DNA from: CAZCDM01 sp964497475
GTDB lineage: Bacteria; Planctomycetota; Phycisphaerae; SM23-33
Direction of reading: 5' to 3'
DNA length: 32,065 nt
Assembly (NCBI GenBank): GCA_964497475.1
Contig: CAZCDM010000009.1
Location: 1-32,065, forward strand
Shown: piece by piece, positions 1-8,122 of the stretch
Position numbering within the stretch: position 1 is the stretch's first letter
Layout of the letters: every line of letters starts with the position of its first letter
Position numbers and translations under genes: made by a program
Notes under the pieces: generated by a model
What the model was told of the DNA's origin: nothing
What the model saw: only the letters and a program-made list of their open reading frames with translations
Database searches by the model: none

Positions 1-120
1 TGCTCTGGTACCGCCGAAAACACCGATTGACCGTTTTGAGATAGTTACTAAGTCCCTGTAGAGAGGCGACCGGTCCCCCTGACAGACCGTGGTTTGGTTT
101 GGCTGAACGAACGATGGACC

Positions 121-278
121 CAGTTCGTAGGGCGAGCACTTGTGCTCGCGCAATCTGATTCAGCCAGCAGGAAGTTGTCAACCCTGGGGCTGACTTCCTG
201 GCCCCGGAGGGGTTTGACAGCCAGACGCATACCGGCTGCCGGAAGGGCCGAAGGTCCGGAAGAATATAGCCGGGGGCG
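121..278 (+). repeat. 158-bp direct repeat, copy 1
   Basis: This stretch aligns without gaps to 491-648 at an exact offset of 370 bp, with about 11 mismatches by eye (about 93% identity). It begins with a short palindrome (GCGAGCAC, 2-nt loop, GTGCTCGC at 132-149) and ends at CGGGGGCG. In copy 2 that end continues into a hairpin, but here the sequence diverges to AT-rich DNA. Confidence 0.9.
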
Positions 279-315
279 ATGGAGTATTTTGCAAAACAGA
301 TGTCGTTTCGCATAG

Positions 316-419
316 TGTCATTCTGAACGAAGCGGCTTGCCGGGCAAGCCGCGAAGCTGAAGAATCTTTCCGCGAAAAGACCCTTCGGCTTCGCCCTGCG
401 GGCTTCGCTCAGGGTGACA
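316..419. repeat. Imperfect palindromic intergenic element
   Basis: The outer arms 316-333 and 402-419 are inverted copies of each other with three mismatches. An inner hairpin has CGGCTTGC at 333-340 and GCAAGCCG at 344-351. Translated, the right arm gives the familiar spurious 'HPERSP..GEAEGSF' peptide seen in many bacterial intergenic regions, so it belongs to a widely dispersed element rather than a gene. Confidence 0.7.
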
Positions 420-490
420 ACAGGATATGGCTGGCGGGGTTCCCATCCCGCCAGCGAGGATGATGCTGCTCTGCTGGAGAGGCGGCGGGA

Positions 491-648
491 CAGTTCGTAG
501 GGCGAGCACTTGTGCTCGCGCAATCTGATCGGGCCAGCAGGAAGTTGCCAACCCTGGGCCTGTTTTCCAAGCCCCGGAGGGGCTTGACAGCCAGACGCAT
601 ACCGGCTGCCGGCAGGGCCGAAGGTCCGGAAGAATATAGCCGGGGGCG
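491..648 (+). repeat. 158-bp direct repeat, copy 2
   Basis: Second copy of the repeat at 121-278, same orientation, no gaps. It keeps the GCGAGCAC/GTGCTCGC palindrome at 502-519. Its right end runs into a perfect hairpin (CGGGGGC 641-647, loop GTCA, GCCCCCG 652-658). Confidence 0.9.
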
Positions 649-895
649 TCAGCCCCCGGAATAAGATGGCCTCTATCCCAAGCCCCAGCGGGGCGACAGA
701 GACACCCGATGGCGGCGATGCGTGAGCTTCTGTCGCCCTTTCAGGGCTGCATTGTTTGTGGACCCCGCACCGGGGGCTTGCGCCCCCGGCTATTGCTGTT
801 CAGCCCCTCCGGGGCGGATTACCATATGGCCGAATACCCCCGGCTCGCGCCGGGGGCTATTGCTGTTTCGGGCCTTCGGCCCTGAGCCACAGGGC
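641..895. repeat. Cluster of GC-rich hairpins
   Basis: Perfect inverted repeats occur at 641-658 (7-bp arms), 770-789 (CCGGGGGC/GCCCCCGG), 803-815 (GCCCC/GGGGC), 837-856 (CCCCCGGC/GCCGGGGG) and 870-882 (GGGCC/GGCCC). The motif GGCTATTGCTGTT follows two of the GC hairpins, near 788 and 855, giving a unit of about 67 bp that alternates a C/G palindrome, this spacer and a smaller hairpin. Loops are 3-4 nt. This looks like a REP-type palindromic array; no nearby RAYT transposase is visible. Confidence 0.75.
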
Positions 896-1001
896 GTCCG
901 GCCGTACGCGGAATGGCGGGTGGCATTGATTGAATGATAGGGGTGGCTTGTCCATACGGACTCACTTCGTTCGCTTGCAAGCCGTGAGTTTTGCCGCGGC
1001 C

Positions 1002-1090
1002 CCTTGCCCTTCGCCCCTGACCTACTGCCTACCGACTACTGCCCACTGCCTCATCCCTACTGCCTACTGTCTCCCGCCTCCTGCCTTGCC
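1002..1090 (+). repeat. Heptanucleotide tract 1
   Basis: Reads as twelve consecutive 7-nt units from 1002 to 1085 (for example TACTGCC, CACTGCC, TCCTGCC, CCTTGCC), most ending in GCC, followed by TTGCC. It abuts the stop codon of the UPF0210 gene. Same family as the tracts near 4.85, 6.3 and 14.4 kb. Confidence 0.8.
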
Positions 1091-1091
1091 G

Positions 1092-2465
1092 TTAATTGCC
1101 GAGTGATTGAATCGGCGCGGGAATGCGGCCGCCGAAGTTTATGAACGCATCGCTGGCGCCGACGTTGCGGACGTCGAGAATCGGGGCCGATCCGAACAGC
1201 CCGCCGAACTCGACGATTTCCCCGGCCTTGCCGCCGGGCACGGGGATCAGCCTGGCTGCGGTGGTCTTGTTGTTGATCACGCCGATGGCCATCTCGTCGG
1301 CGATGATGCCCGCGATGGTCGCCGGCGGCGTGTCGCCCGGGATGGGCACCATGTCCAGCCCGACCGAGCAGACGCTGGTCATCGCTTCGAGCTTCTCGAT
1401 CACGAGCTGGCCCCGGGCGACGGCCTCGGCGAGGGTGGCATCTTCCATGACGGGGATGAACGCCCCGCTGAGCCCGCCGACGCTGCTGGAGGCGAAGGCG
1501 CCGCCCTTTTTGACGGCGTCGTTGAGCATGGCCACCGCGGCCGTGCTGCCGGGCGCGCCGATCTGCTCGATGCCCAAGGCCTGGAGGATCTCGCCGATCG
1601 AGTCGCCGATCGTCGGCGTCGGTGCCAACGAAAGGTCCACGATCCCAAAGGCCAACCCCAGCTCCTCGGCCACCTCCCGGCCGATGAGTTCGCCCACGCG
1701 CGTCACGCGGAAACTGGTGATCTTGATTTCCTCGGCCAGGTCGCCGAGAGTGAGGTTCTGGCCGAGTTCGATCCGCCGGTGCAGGGCGCTGTGCACCACG
1801 CCGGGGCCGGACACGCCGATGTTGATGGTCGCATCACCCTCGCCCGCGCCGCGGTAGGCGCCGGCCATGAAGGGGTTGTCCTCGGGAATGTTCGCGAAGC
1901 ACACGAGCTTGGCACAGCCGAAGCCCTTGGACTCGGCGGTGGCCTGGGCGATGGCCGGCAGCAGCTCGCCCACGCGGCGGACGGCGTCCATGTTAATGCC
2001 CGCCTTGCGGCTGGCGAGGTTCAGCGACGAGCAGACCCGCTGCGTCTGCGACAGCGCCTCGGGCAGCGATTCCATCAGCGTCTGGTCCGAGGCCGTCATC
2101 CCCTTTTGCACCAGGGCTGAAAACCCGCCCACCAGATCCACGTTGCATTCCGCGGCGGCCGAGTCGAGCGTGCGGGCGATCTCCACCGCCGCAGCCCGGC
2201 CGTGCCCGCCGAGCAACTCGCTGATCGGCGAAACCGCCAGCCGCTTGTTCGTCACCGGGATGCCATACTTGCCCCCCACGCGATTGCACACGTCAACGAG
2301 GCGACCGGCCTGGGTGACAATGCGGTCGTGCAACTTGCGGCAGAGCGTCTCGACACTCGTGGCTGCACAGTCGCCCACGTTCAGCGCCAGCGTCACCGTT
2401 CGCACATCGAGGTGCTCGCTGTGCAGCATTTCAATCGTACTGAGAATTTCTTCCGTGCGGAGCAT
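1092..2465 (-). CDS. UPF0210 / PFL-family (DUF711) protein
   Basis: The 457-aa product matches the UPF0210 (DUF711, 'PFL family') proteins along its full length. Recognisable stretches include the N-terminal LRTEEILSTIEMLHSEHLDVRTVTL region (residues 2-26), a glycine-rich GVSGPGVVHSAL segment and GGLSGAFIPVMED. It has no signal peptide or membrane segment, so it should be cytosolic. The family's reaction is not established. In many bacteria it sits directly beside an ACT-domain protein (UPF0237 type). Here a double-ACT protein lies upstream on the same strand but is separated by a DUF4258/DUF2283 pair. The ATG start is the first in frame, only 9 nt after the DUF2283 stop, so co-transcription is likely. 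Identity is sure, function is not. Confidence 0.9.
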   Translation of the reverse strand: MLRTEEILSTIEMLHSEHLDVRTVTLALNVGDCAATSVETLCRKLHDRIVTQAGRLVDVCNRVGGKYGIPVTNKRLAVSPISELLGGHGRAAAVEIARTLDSAAAECNVDLVGGFSALVQKGMTASDQTLMESLPEALSQTQRVCSSLNLASRKAGINMDAVRRVGELLPAIAQATAESKGFGCAKLVCFANIPEDNPFMAGAYRGAGEGDATINIGVSGPGVVHSALHRRIELGQNLTLGDLAEEIKITSFRVTRVGELIGREVAEELGLAFGIVDLSLAPTPTIGDSIGEILQALGIEQIGAPGSTAAVAMLNDAVKKGGAFASSSVGGLSGAFIPVMEDATLAEAVARGQLVIEKLEAMTSVCSVGLDMVPIPGDTPPATIAGIIADEMAIGVINNKTTAARLIPVPGGKAGEIVEFGGLFGSAPILDVRNVGASDAFINFGGRIPAPIQSLGN

Positions 2466-2474
2466 GTGGGCCTT

Positions 2475-2690
2475 TCAGGCAACGTCTACCTTGCCGGTCG
2501 GCAATGAGATTGCCTCCAGGCGAGTCAGGTCGAGATGTTCACTGGCATGGGCGATGTCAATGCCGACCAGATTGCCCTGCTCGTCCAGATCAATCACCAC
2601 GCCATCGGCCACTTCGCGTGAGTCGGCGGCGGGGCGGTCTTTCAGGTCGATGTAGAGCGAATCGGTTTCCGCATCGTATTCAAGTTTCAT
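2475..2690 (-). CDS. DUF2283 domain protein
   Basis: A 71-aa protein that starts MKLEYDAETDSLYIDLKD, the hallmark of the DUF2283 family, and is a single such domain. A longer frame exists upstream, but the ATG at 2690 is preceded by a good AAAGGAG ribosome binding site and matches the usual family start. It overlaps the end of the DUF4258 gene by 11 nt, so the two are translationally coupled. DUF2283 proteins are often found next to DUF4258 proteins and are suspected to form a toxin-antitoxin-like pair, with this as the antitoxin-like member. That role is inference; no function can be read from the sequence. Confidence 0.85.
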   Translation of the reverse strand: MKLEYDAETDSLYIDLKDRPAADSREVADGVVIDLDEQGNLVGIDIAHASEHLDLTRLEAISLPTGKVDVA

Positions 2691-2934
2691 TGCGGTCTCC
2701 TTTCGGCTGGAATCGGCGGTCGGGAAAGGCATTGAGAACGGTCTGGCCGTCGTCGAGGGTGACCACCCGCAACGCCCGGCCGTCCAGCTCGTCAATCATC
2801 GCCCAGAACCGAATCCGCCCATCCGGCTGGGTTTCCTGCCGGAGGGGATGTGCCAACACATATTCTATCCATTCCTTCTTGAGATAGGTACGCTTTGCCA
2901 GTACCTTCTCTCGAAAATAACGAATGGTTTTCAT
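2680..2934 (-). CDS. DUF4258 domain protein
   Basis: An 84-aa protein with the DUF4258 pattern: an N-terminal region of basic and aromatic residues (RYFREKVLAKRTYLKKEWIE), then GRIRFWAMIDELDGRALRVVTLDD, a compact beta-rich fold. The ATG at 2934 follows the ACT-gene stop almost directly (TAATTGATG); a TTG at 2937 is the alternative. There is no Shine-Dalgarno, so translation probably relies on coupling to the ACT gene. DUF4258 is distantly likened to RelE/BrnT-type small toxins in family descriptions. Paired with DUF2283 it may be the toxin-like half, but catalytic residues cannot be assigned by eye. Confidence 0.8.
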   Translation of the reverse strand: MKTIRYFREKVLAKRTYLKKEWIEYVLAHPLRQETQPDGRIRFWAMIDELDGRALRVVTLDDGQTVLNAFPDRRFQPKGDRNET

Positions 2935-2937
2935 CAA

Positions 2938-3516
2938 TTACTGTTGCTGGCCAGAGGCCTGGCCGCGCCCCATGCGGAGCTGGTTGGTCGCCACGAAGAT
3001 ATTCTCGTGCTGGAGACGAACGGCAAAGTCCAGCTCGCGCCCCATCTCGGCCAGGTCGGCCTGGAGGTGGTGAATCTCCTGCCCGGCCGGGACCTCCACC
3101 TGCCCGATCAAGACGAACTCCTCGCCGTTGCGGTCGCCGTAGAGGTCGGTGATGTTGATATCCTTGCCGGCGAGGTAGCGGCTGAACCGCAGCACGATAC
3201 CCGGCTGGTCGGCGCCGAAGGCGGTCACGACGAACCGCTCGGCCTGGCCCGCGGGGGCGACCTGCGCGTACGGCCGGACCATCACGCTGAAGGCCTTGCC
3301 GCCGGCGCGAACCGTCTCGGCCAGGGCCGACGGGTCGATCGGCTCGGAGAAGCTGATAATCATGATGAGCGTAAAATAGCCTTCCAAAACGGTCTGGCTA
3401 ACGGCATCGATATTGCCGCCCGCATCGCAAACCGTCTGGCCGACCGTGGCAACAATGCCCGGATGGTCGTCGCTCATGACGTTCAGCACATAGGCGTGTT
3501 CAAGCAGCGTATTCAT
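2938..3516 (-). CDS. Double ACT-domain regulatory protein (GcvR-like)
   Basis: A 192-aa protein with two ACT domains, at about residues 9-80 and 95-168. Each carries the typical ligand-binding turn (DDHPGIV near 16-22, ADQPGIV near 102-108). There is no DNA-binding or catalytic domain, as in GcvR-type regulators, which act by protein contact or small-ligand sensing. The tail is Gln/Gly-rich. The ligand cannot be told from the sequence; amino acids are typical for ACT domains. It lies 51 nt downstream of the aminotransferase and directly upstream of the DUF4258 gene, so it may respond to an amino acid made by that enzyme (inference). ACT plus UPF0210 is a recurrent gene pairing. Confidence 0.85.
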   Translation of the reverse strand: MNTLLEHAYVLNVMSDDHPGIVATVGQTVCDAGGNIDAVSQTVLEGYFTLIMIISFSEPIDPSALAETVRAGGKAFSVMVRPYAQVAPAGQAERFVVTAFGADQPGIVLRFSRYLAGKDINITDLYGDRNGEEFVLIGQVEVPAGQEIHHLQADLAEMGRELDFAVRLQHENIFVATNQLRMGRGQASGQQQ

Positions 3517-3567
3517 GCCTGTATTCTAGCGGCCGCGGCGGGGAAGTAAAGCACCCACCCGCTGCGG

Positions 3568-4752
3568 TCAGGCCAGCAGCTCGGCCAGGCGGTCCAGCCC
3601 GGCGTCGATCTGCTCGTCGCTGGTCGCGAAGCTCAGGCGGACGCAGCGGTCCTCGCCGAAGGCTACGCCCGGCACGAGGGCGAGATTCTTGCCCTCCAGC
3701 GCCGCCTTGGCGAAGCTCATCGAGTCGGCCACCTCCACGCCGGCCAGCGTTCGGCCGTAGTGGGCGCTGACATCGGGGAAGCAGTAGAACGCGCCCATCG
3801 GCTCGAGGGTGGTCACGTCGGGCATGGCGTTGAGGCACCGGGCCATGTGCAGGCCGCGGCGCTCGAACGCCTGGCGCATCTGCTCGACGGCCTCGGCGGC
3901 GCGGTCGTCGGTGTAGGCCGCCAACGCCCCGGCCTGGGCGAAGCTCACGGGGTTGGTCGTCTCCTGGCTGAGGAGCTTGGCCATGGCCTTGATGACATCG
4001 ACGGGCCCGGCCGCCCAGCCCAGCCGCCAGCCGGTCATGCTGAAGGTCTTGCTCAGGCCGTTGAACGTAATCGTCCGCTCGGGCAGGCGGTCGTCCAGCG
4101 AGGCGAAGCTGACGAACTCGTTATCGCCATAGATGAGCTTCTCGTATATCTCGTCCGACCAGACGATCAGGTCGGTCTGCAGGACAGCCTCGGCCAGCGC
4201 CTTGAGCTCGTCCGGCGTGTACATCACGCCCGTGGGGTTCGACGGGCTGTTGAGGATCAGCACCTTCGCGCCGGCGGCGTGGTCGAGAATCTGCTGCGGC
4301 GTGATCTTGAAGTTCGCCTCGGGCCCGGCCTGCAGGAAAACCGGCTCGGCCCCGGCCAAAGCAGCCTGGGCGGGGTAGCTCACCCAGTACGGCGTGGGGA
4401 TGAGCACCTTGTCGCCCGGGTTCAGCAGGACCTGACAGGCCTGGTACAGCGCGTGCTTGCCACCAAAGGTCAGCAGCACACCCTCGGGCGGAATACTCAG
4501 GCCGTTCTCGCGGGCGAGCTTCTCGGAGATCGCCTTTTTCAGCGCGGCCCCGCTCTTGGGCGTATATTTGGTGTCGCCAGACTGCAGGGCCTCGATGCAG
4601 GCGGCCTTGATGAACTCCGGCGTGTCGAAATCCGGCTCGCCGGCACCGAAGCTGACGACGTCAATGCCGTCGGCCTTCATCTGCTTGGCCTTGGCGGTGA
4701 TGGCGATGGTTGCACTGGGCTGGATCGATTCAATGCGGCTGGACAGTTGCAT
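3568..4752 (-). CDS. PLP-dependent aspartate-type aminotransferase (class I, subgroup Igamma)
   Basis: This 394-aa cytosolic enzyme has all landmarks of fold-type I aminotransferases. SFGAGEPDFDTP sits at 34-45, SPSNPTG at 169-175, SDEIYEKL at 199-206 with the PLP-pairing Asp200, and the Schiff-base Lys235 lies in FNGLSKTFSMTGWR. A C-terminal RLSF arginine binds the substrate carboxylate. Length and motifs fit the Thermus-type aspartate aminotransferases that move amino groups between aspartate or glutamate and 2-oxo acids; prephenate or aromatic activity cannot be excluded. The ATG has an AGGAG site 8-10 nt upstream. It has its own promoter and ends 51 nt before the ACT gene. Confidence 0.93.
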   Translation of the reverse strand: MQLSSRIESIQPSATIAITAKAKQMKADGIDVVSFGAGEPDFDTPEFIKAACIEALQSGDTKYTPKSGAALKKAISEKLARENGLSIPPEGVLLTFGGKHALYQACQVLLNPGDKVLIPTPYWVSYPAQAALAGAEPVFLQAGPEANFKITPQQILDHAAGAKVLILNSPSNPTGVMYTPDELKALAEAVLQTDLIVWSDEIYEKLIYGDNEFVSFASLDDRLPERTITFNGLSKTFSMTGWRLGWAAGPVDVIKAMAKLLSQETTNPVSFAQAGALAAYTDDRAAEAVEQMRQAFERRGLHMARCLNAMPDVTTLEPMGAFYCFPDVSAHYGRTLAGVEVADSMSFAKAALEGKNLALVPGVAFGEDRCVRLSFATSDEQIDAGLDRLAELLA

Positions 4753-4801
4753 GGAGAAGCTCCTGGGTTGGGGTTGGCGGCTGCAACTACTACGGGCCTA
4801 C

Positions 4802-4829
4802 AACATATCGAAACCGGCAGAAATGTCAA
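4802..4829 (-). promoter_or_regulatory. Sigma70-like promoter of the aminotransferase gene
   Basis: On the minus strand a perfect TTGACA (4829-4824) is followed after 16 nt by TATGTT (4807-4802). The predicted transcript start leaves a leader of roughly 45 nt before the ATG at 4752. It sits just upstream of heptamer tract 2. Confidence 0.6.
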
Positions 4830-4841
4830 TGGACGGGCAAG

Positions 4842-4890
4842 TCAATGAGCAATTCGCAATGGCCAATGAGCAATTTCCAATGAGCAACGG
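4842..4890 (-). repeat. Heptanucleotide tract 2
   Basis: Read on the minus strand this gives seven consecutive 7-mers: CCGTTGC, TCATTGG, AAATTGC, TCATTGG, CCATTGC, GAATTGC, TCATTGA. The shared core is ATTG. It lies in the 190-bp gap between murA and the aminotransferase gene. Its orientation is opposite to the tracts at 1.0, 6.3 and 14.4 kb if TGCC and TTGC are taken as the same register. Confidence 0.75.
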
Positions 4891-4942
4891 CGTGCGTCAG
4901 CCTGTTTTTTCGGAACGCCGGGCGAAAAACTGGCCGCGGAAA

Positions 4943-6202
<1,260 letters not shown>

Positions 6203-6258
6203 AGCCAGAGCCTACGACAGCAGCAGACGAAATGCAATTGCGCGCCCAGCAGAGAAAC

Positions 6259-6308
6259 GCCCACTGCCCTGCCCGTTGCCGCTGCCATTTGCCCATTGCC
6301 ATTGCCAA
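6259..6308 (+). repeat. Heptanucleotide tract 3
   Basis: Units CACTGCC (6262-6268), CTGCC, CGTTGCC, GCTGCC, ATTTGCC, CATTGCC and ATTGCC follow one another. Here the 7-nt phase slips to 5 or 6 at three places. It fills much of the prmC-murA gap and nearly reaches the prmC stop codon. Confidence 0.7.
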
Positions 6309-6314
6309 CTTCCG

Positions 6315-7196
6315 TCAGGACCGTTTCCTCACGACCACGATGCGTTCGATCTGCTGGTGGTCGAGGATGAAATCGGGCATCTCGAATGCGCCGGTATCGC
6401 CCAGCAGGTCGGCGACGGCCTCGGCCTGGGTAAAGCCAATCTCAATGCCCAGCAGCCCGCCGGGCTTGAGCACGCCGGGGGCCTGGGCGATCAGCGGGCC
6501 GAGCAGGTCGAGCCCCTCTGCCCCGCCGTAGAGGGCGAGGTCCGGCTCGTGCTTGACGGTCGGGCCGATGGGTTCGTCCAGGGCGATGTAGGGCGGGTTG
6601 GACACCAGCACATCGAAGGTCGGCTCGCCGGGCCAGGCAGCCGGCAGGGTCGCCAGGTCGGCCTCGGCGCAGACGACGCGCTCGGCGAGGTTATTGGCTG
6701 CGGCGTTGCGGCGGGCGATTTCGACAGCCTGGGGGGAAATATCCGTCGCGAGGACCATCGCAGCCGGCGTGTTGGACGCGATGGCCACGGCCACGCAGCC
6801 CGAACCCGTGCCGACATCCCAGGCTTGACCGGCCCGGCCGATGGCTTTGAGTTCCTCCACGGCCAGGTCGACCAGCAGCTCGGTTTCCGGCCGGGGGATG
6901 AGCACATCGGGCGTGACCTCGAATCGCAGCGAGTAGAACTCCTTGCTGCCGACGAGATAGGCCACCGGCTCGCCCGCACCGGCCCGGCGGACCAGCTCGC
7001 GGAATTTGCTGCGCTGGGCATCATCGGGGATGTCCTGCCCGCGGGCGTAGAGCTGGATGCGCTGGGTCTGCAGCACGTGGGCCAGCAGCATTTCCGCGCA
7101 GAGCCGCGGCGAGTCGACGCCCTCCCGGGTGAAATACTCCTTCGTCCAGTTCAGCAGCCGAAGGACCGTCCATGGTTCCTGTGACGCATCTTCCAT
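6315..7196 (-). CDS. prmC: Peptide chain release factor N5-glutamine methyltransferase
   Basis: PrmC methylates the glutamine of the GGQ motif in release factors RF1 and RF2, using S-adenosylmethionine, and speeds translation termination. The 293-aa protein has an N-terminal helical domain (about 1-85) and a Rossmann methyltransferase domain. The SAM loop is DVGTGSGC (127-134), and the substrate-binding NPPY motif is at 200-203 in VSNPPYIALDE. The conserved VLIPRPETELLV segment is at 98-109. In many genomes prfA lies just upstream, but here the upstream gene is an isochorismatase-fold protein instead. No strong ribosome binding site is seen before the ATG at 7196. Confidence 0.95.
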   Translation of the reverse strand: MEDASQEPWTVLRLLNWTKEYFTREGVDSPRLCAEMLLAHVLQTQRIQLYARGQDIPDDAQRSKFRELVRRAGAGEPVAYLVGSKEFYSLRFEVTPDVLIPRPETELLVDLAVEELKAIGRAGQAWDVGTGSGCVAVAIASNTPAAMVLATDISPQAVEIARRNAAANNLAERVVCAEADLATLPAAWPGEPTFDVLVSNPPYIALDEPIGPTVKHEPDLALYGGAEGLDLLGPLIAQAPGVLKPGGLLGIEIGFTQAEAVADLLGDTGAFEMPDFILDHQQIERIVVVRKRS

Positions 7197-7231
7197 GGGC
7201 TATTGGTACCACAGCCGGGCTGCGCAAACAA

Positions 7232-7260
7232 GTAGCGCGACGGGCGAACCGCCGCGCTAC
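7232..7260. repeat. Inverted repeat upstream of prmC
   Basis: Perfect 8-bp arms GTAGCGCG (7232-7239) and CGCGCTAC (7253-7260) with a 13-nt loop, in the 108-bp gap between the isochorismatase-fold gene and prmC. There is no T-run, so it is not a clear terminator. It may be a leader hairpin or a dispersed palindrome. Confidence 0.5.
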
Positions 7261-7304
7261 GGCGATGGCCTTGGGCGCAGGCACATCGTCAACAAGGAGA
7301 CAAA

Positions 7305-7964
7305 CTACTCCTGCAGCGCCTCGTGGCTGGAGCGAAACGCCGCCCGGGCCACCTGGTTCGGCCGGGGGGCGATGATCTGTCCGGTTTCGACGAACAACAC
7401 ACCCTTGGCGAGCATCCGCTGGCAGGCGAAGGGGTCGGCCTGATCGTTTAGACCGACGACGGCATCGCTGGCCAGGATCACGCCGAAGCCGCGGCTGCGC
7501 AGACCGATGGCCGCTTCGACAATGCCGGCCGATACGCCCGCCCCGCACAGCACGAAGCTTACGTTTTGCAGCTCGGTCAACAGACGCTCGGCCCGGCGAT
7601 GCTCGAAGATGTCCGTCGAGCGTTTCTCGAAGATCGCCTGGCGGTACTCCTCGAAGAGGTTCGGCGGCAGATCGGTCGTACCCCGCAGGCCGAAGTCCAG
7701 GTACCCCGGCAGGACGGTTTTCGAGAGCTTCTTCTCGCCGCGGGTTCCCTCGATGCAGTGGGGCACATCCGCCAGCGGGCCGATCTGCCCGGGCGGCAGC
7801 CGCAGCACCGTGGAAATCACAGGCTGGTCGTTGGTTCGCGCCCAGTCGAAGAGCTTGTATATGTTGTACCGCGCCGTCTCGGCGGTCGACGTATAGCAGC
7901 TTCCGCTCGGCAGGAAAAAATCCTGCTGCGCTTCAATATCCATCAGTATCAGATCAAAGTTCAT
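7305..7964 (-). CDS. Isochorismatase-fold protein lacking the catalytic cysteine
   Basis: The 219-aa protein has the fold pattern of cysteine hydrolases of the isochorismatase/nicotinamidase family. There is an N-terminal strand with Asp9 (LILMDIEAQQDFF), Lys114 in IFEKRSTDIF, and the GAGVSAGIV loop near 141-149. In active members this loop reads G-x-x-T-x-x-C-V with the nucleophile Cys; here the aligned residue is Gly147. The Asp-Lys-Cys triad is therefore incomplete, and there are two extra residues after Asp9. It may be a non-catalytic or differently acting relative. The ATG has a strong AAGGAGGT site. The frame is intact and its composition matches its neighbours, so it is not decaying. 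Confidence 0.85.
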   Translation of the reverse strand: MNFDLILMDIEAQQDFFLPSGSCYTSTAETARYNIYKLFDWARTNDQPVISTVLRLPPGQIGPLADVPHCIEGTRGEKKLSKTVLPGYLDFGLRGTTDLPPNLFEEYRQAIFEKRSTDIFEHRRAERLLTELQNVSFVLCGAGVSAGIVEAAIGLRSRGFGVILASDAVVGLNDQADPFACQRMLAKGVLFVETGQIIAPRPNQVARAAFRSSHEALQE

Positions 7965-8122
7965 CGGGCACCTCCTTGCGTGCCATACATACAGACCCCT
8001 CTGCTCGCTGCAGGTTGGTCCTTTACGTTATTAAACGCACGGAGAGGGTGGGGAGTTCTGGGAAAACAGGAAAAAGAATGCAACTTATAACAGGCCGCAG
8101 CAAGTGCTTGTGGCGAGAACAC

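Larger units (their letters stand above)
1..1091. other. Gene-free repeat island
   Basis: No open frame here looks like a protein: the short frames are rich in Pro, Arg and Gly, have no plausible ribosome binding site and follow the repeats. The stretch is built from a 158-bp direct repeat (121-278 and 491-648), an imperfect palindrome (316-419), several GC-rich hairpins (641-882) and a heptamer tract (1002-1090). It lies downstream of the minus-strand UPF0210 gene. I see no tRNA, rRNA or transposase. It resembles a place where dispersed intergenic elements have accumulated. Confidence 0.8.

Noticed and set aside
1..1090. CRISPR array
   Set aside because: Repeats are 158 bp or irregular hairpins, with no regular short repeat and unique spacers and no cas genes.
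4890..4942. Terminator after murA
   Set aside because: A T-run is present on the plus strand, but no stem of fitting orientation for the minus-strand transcript.
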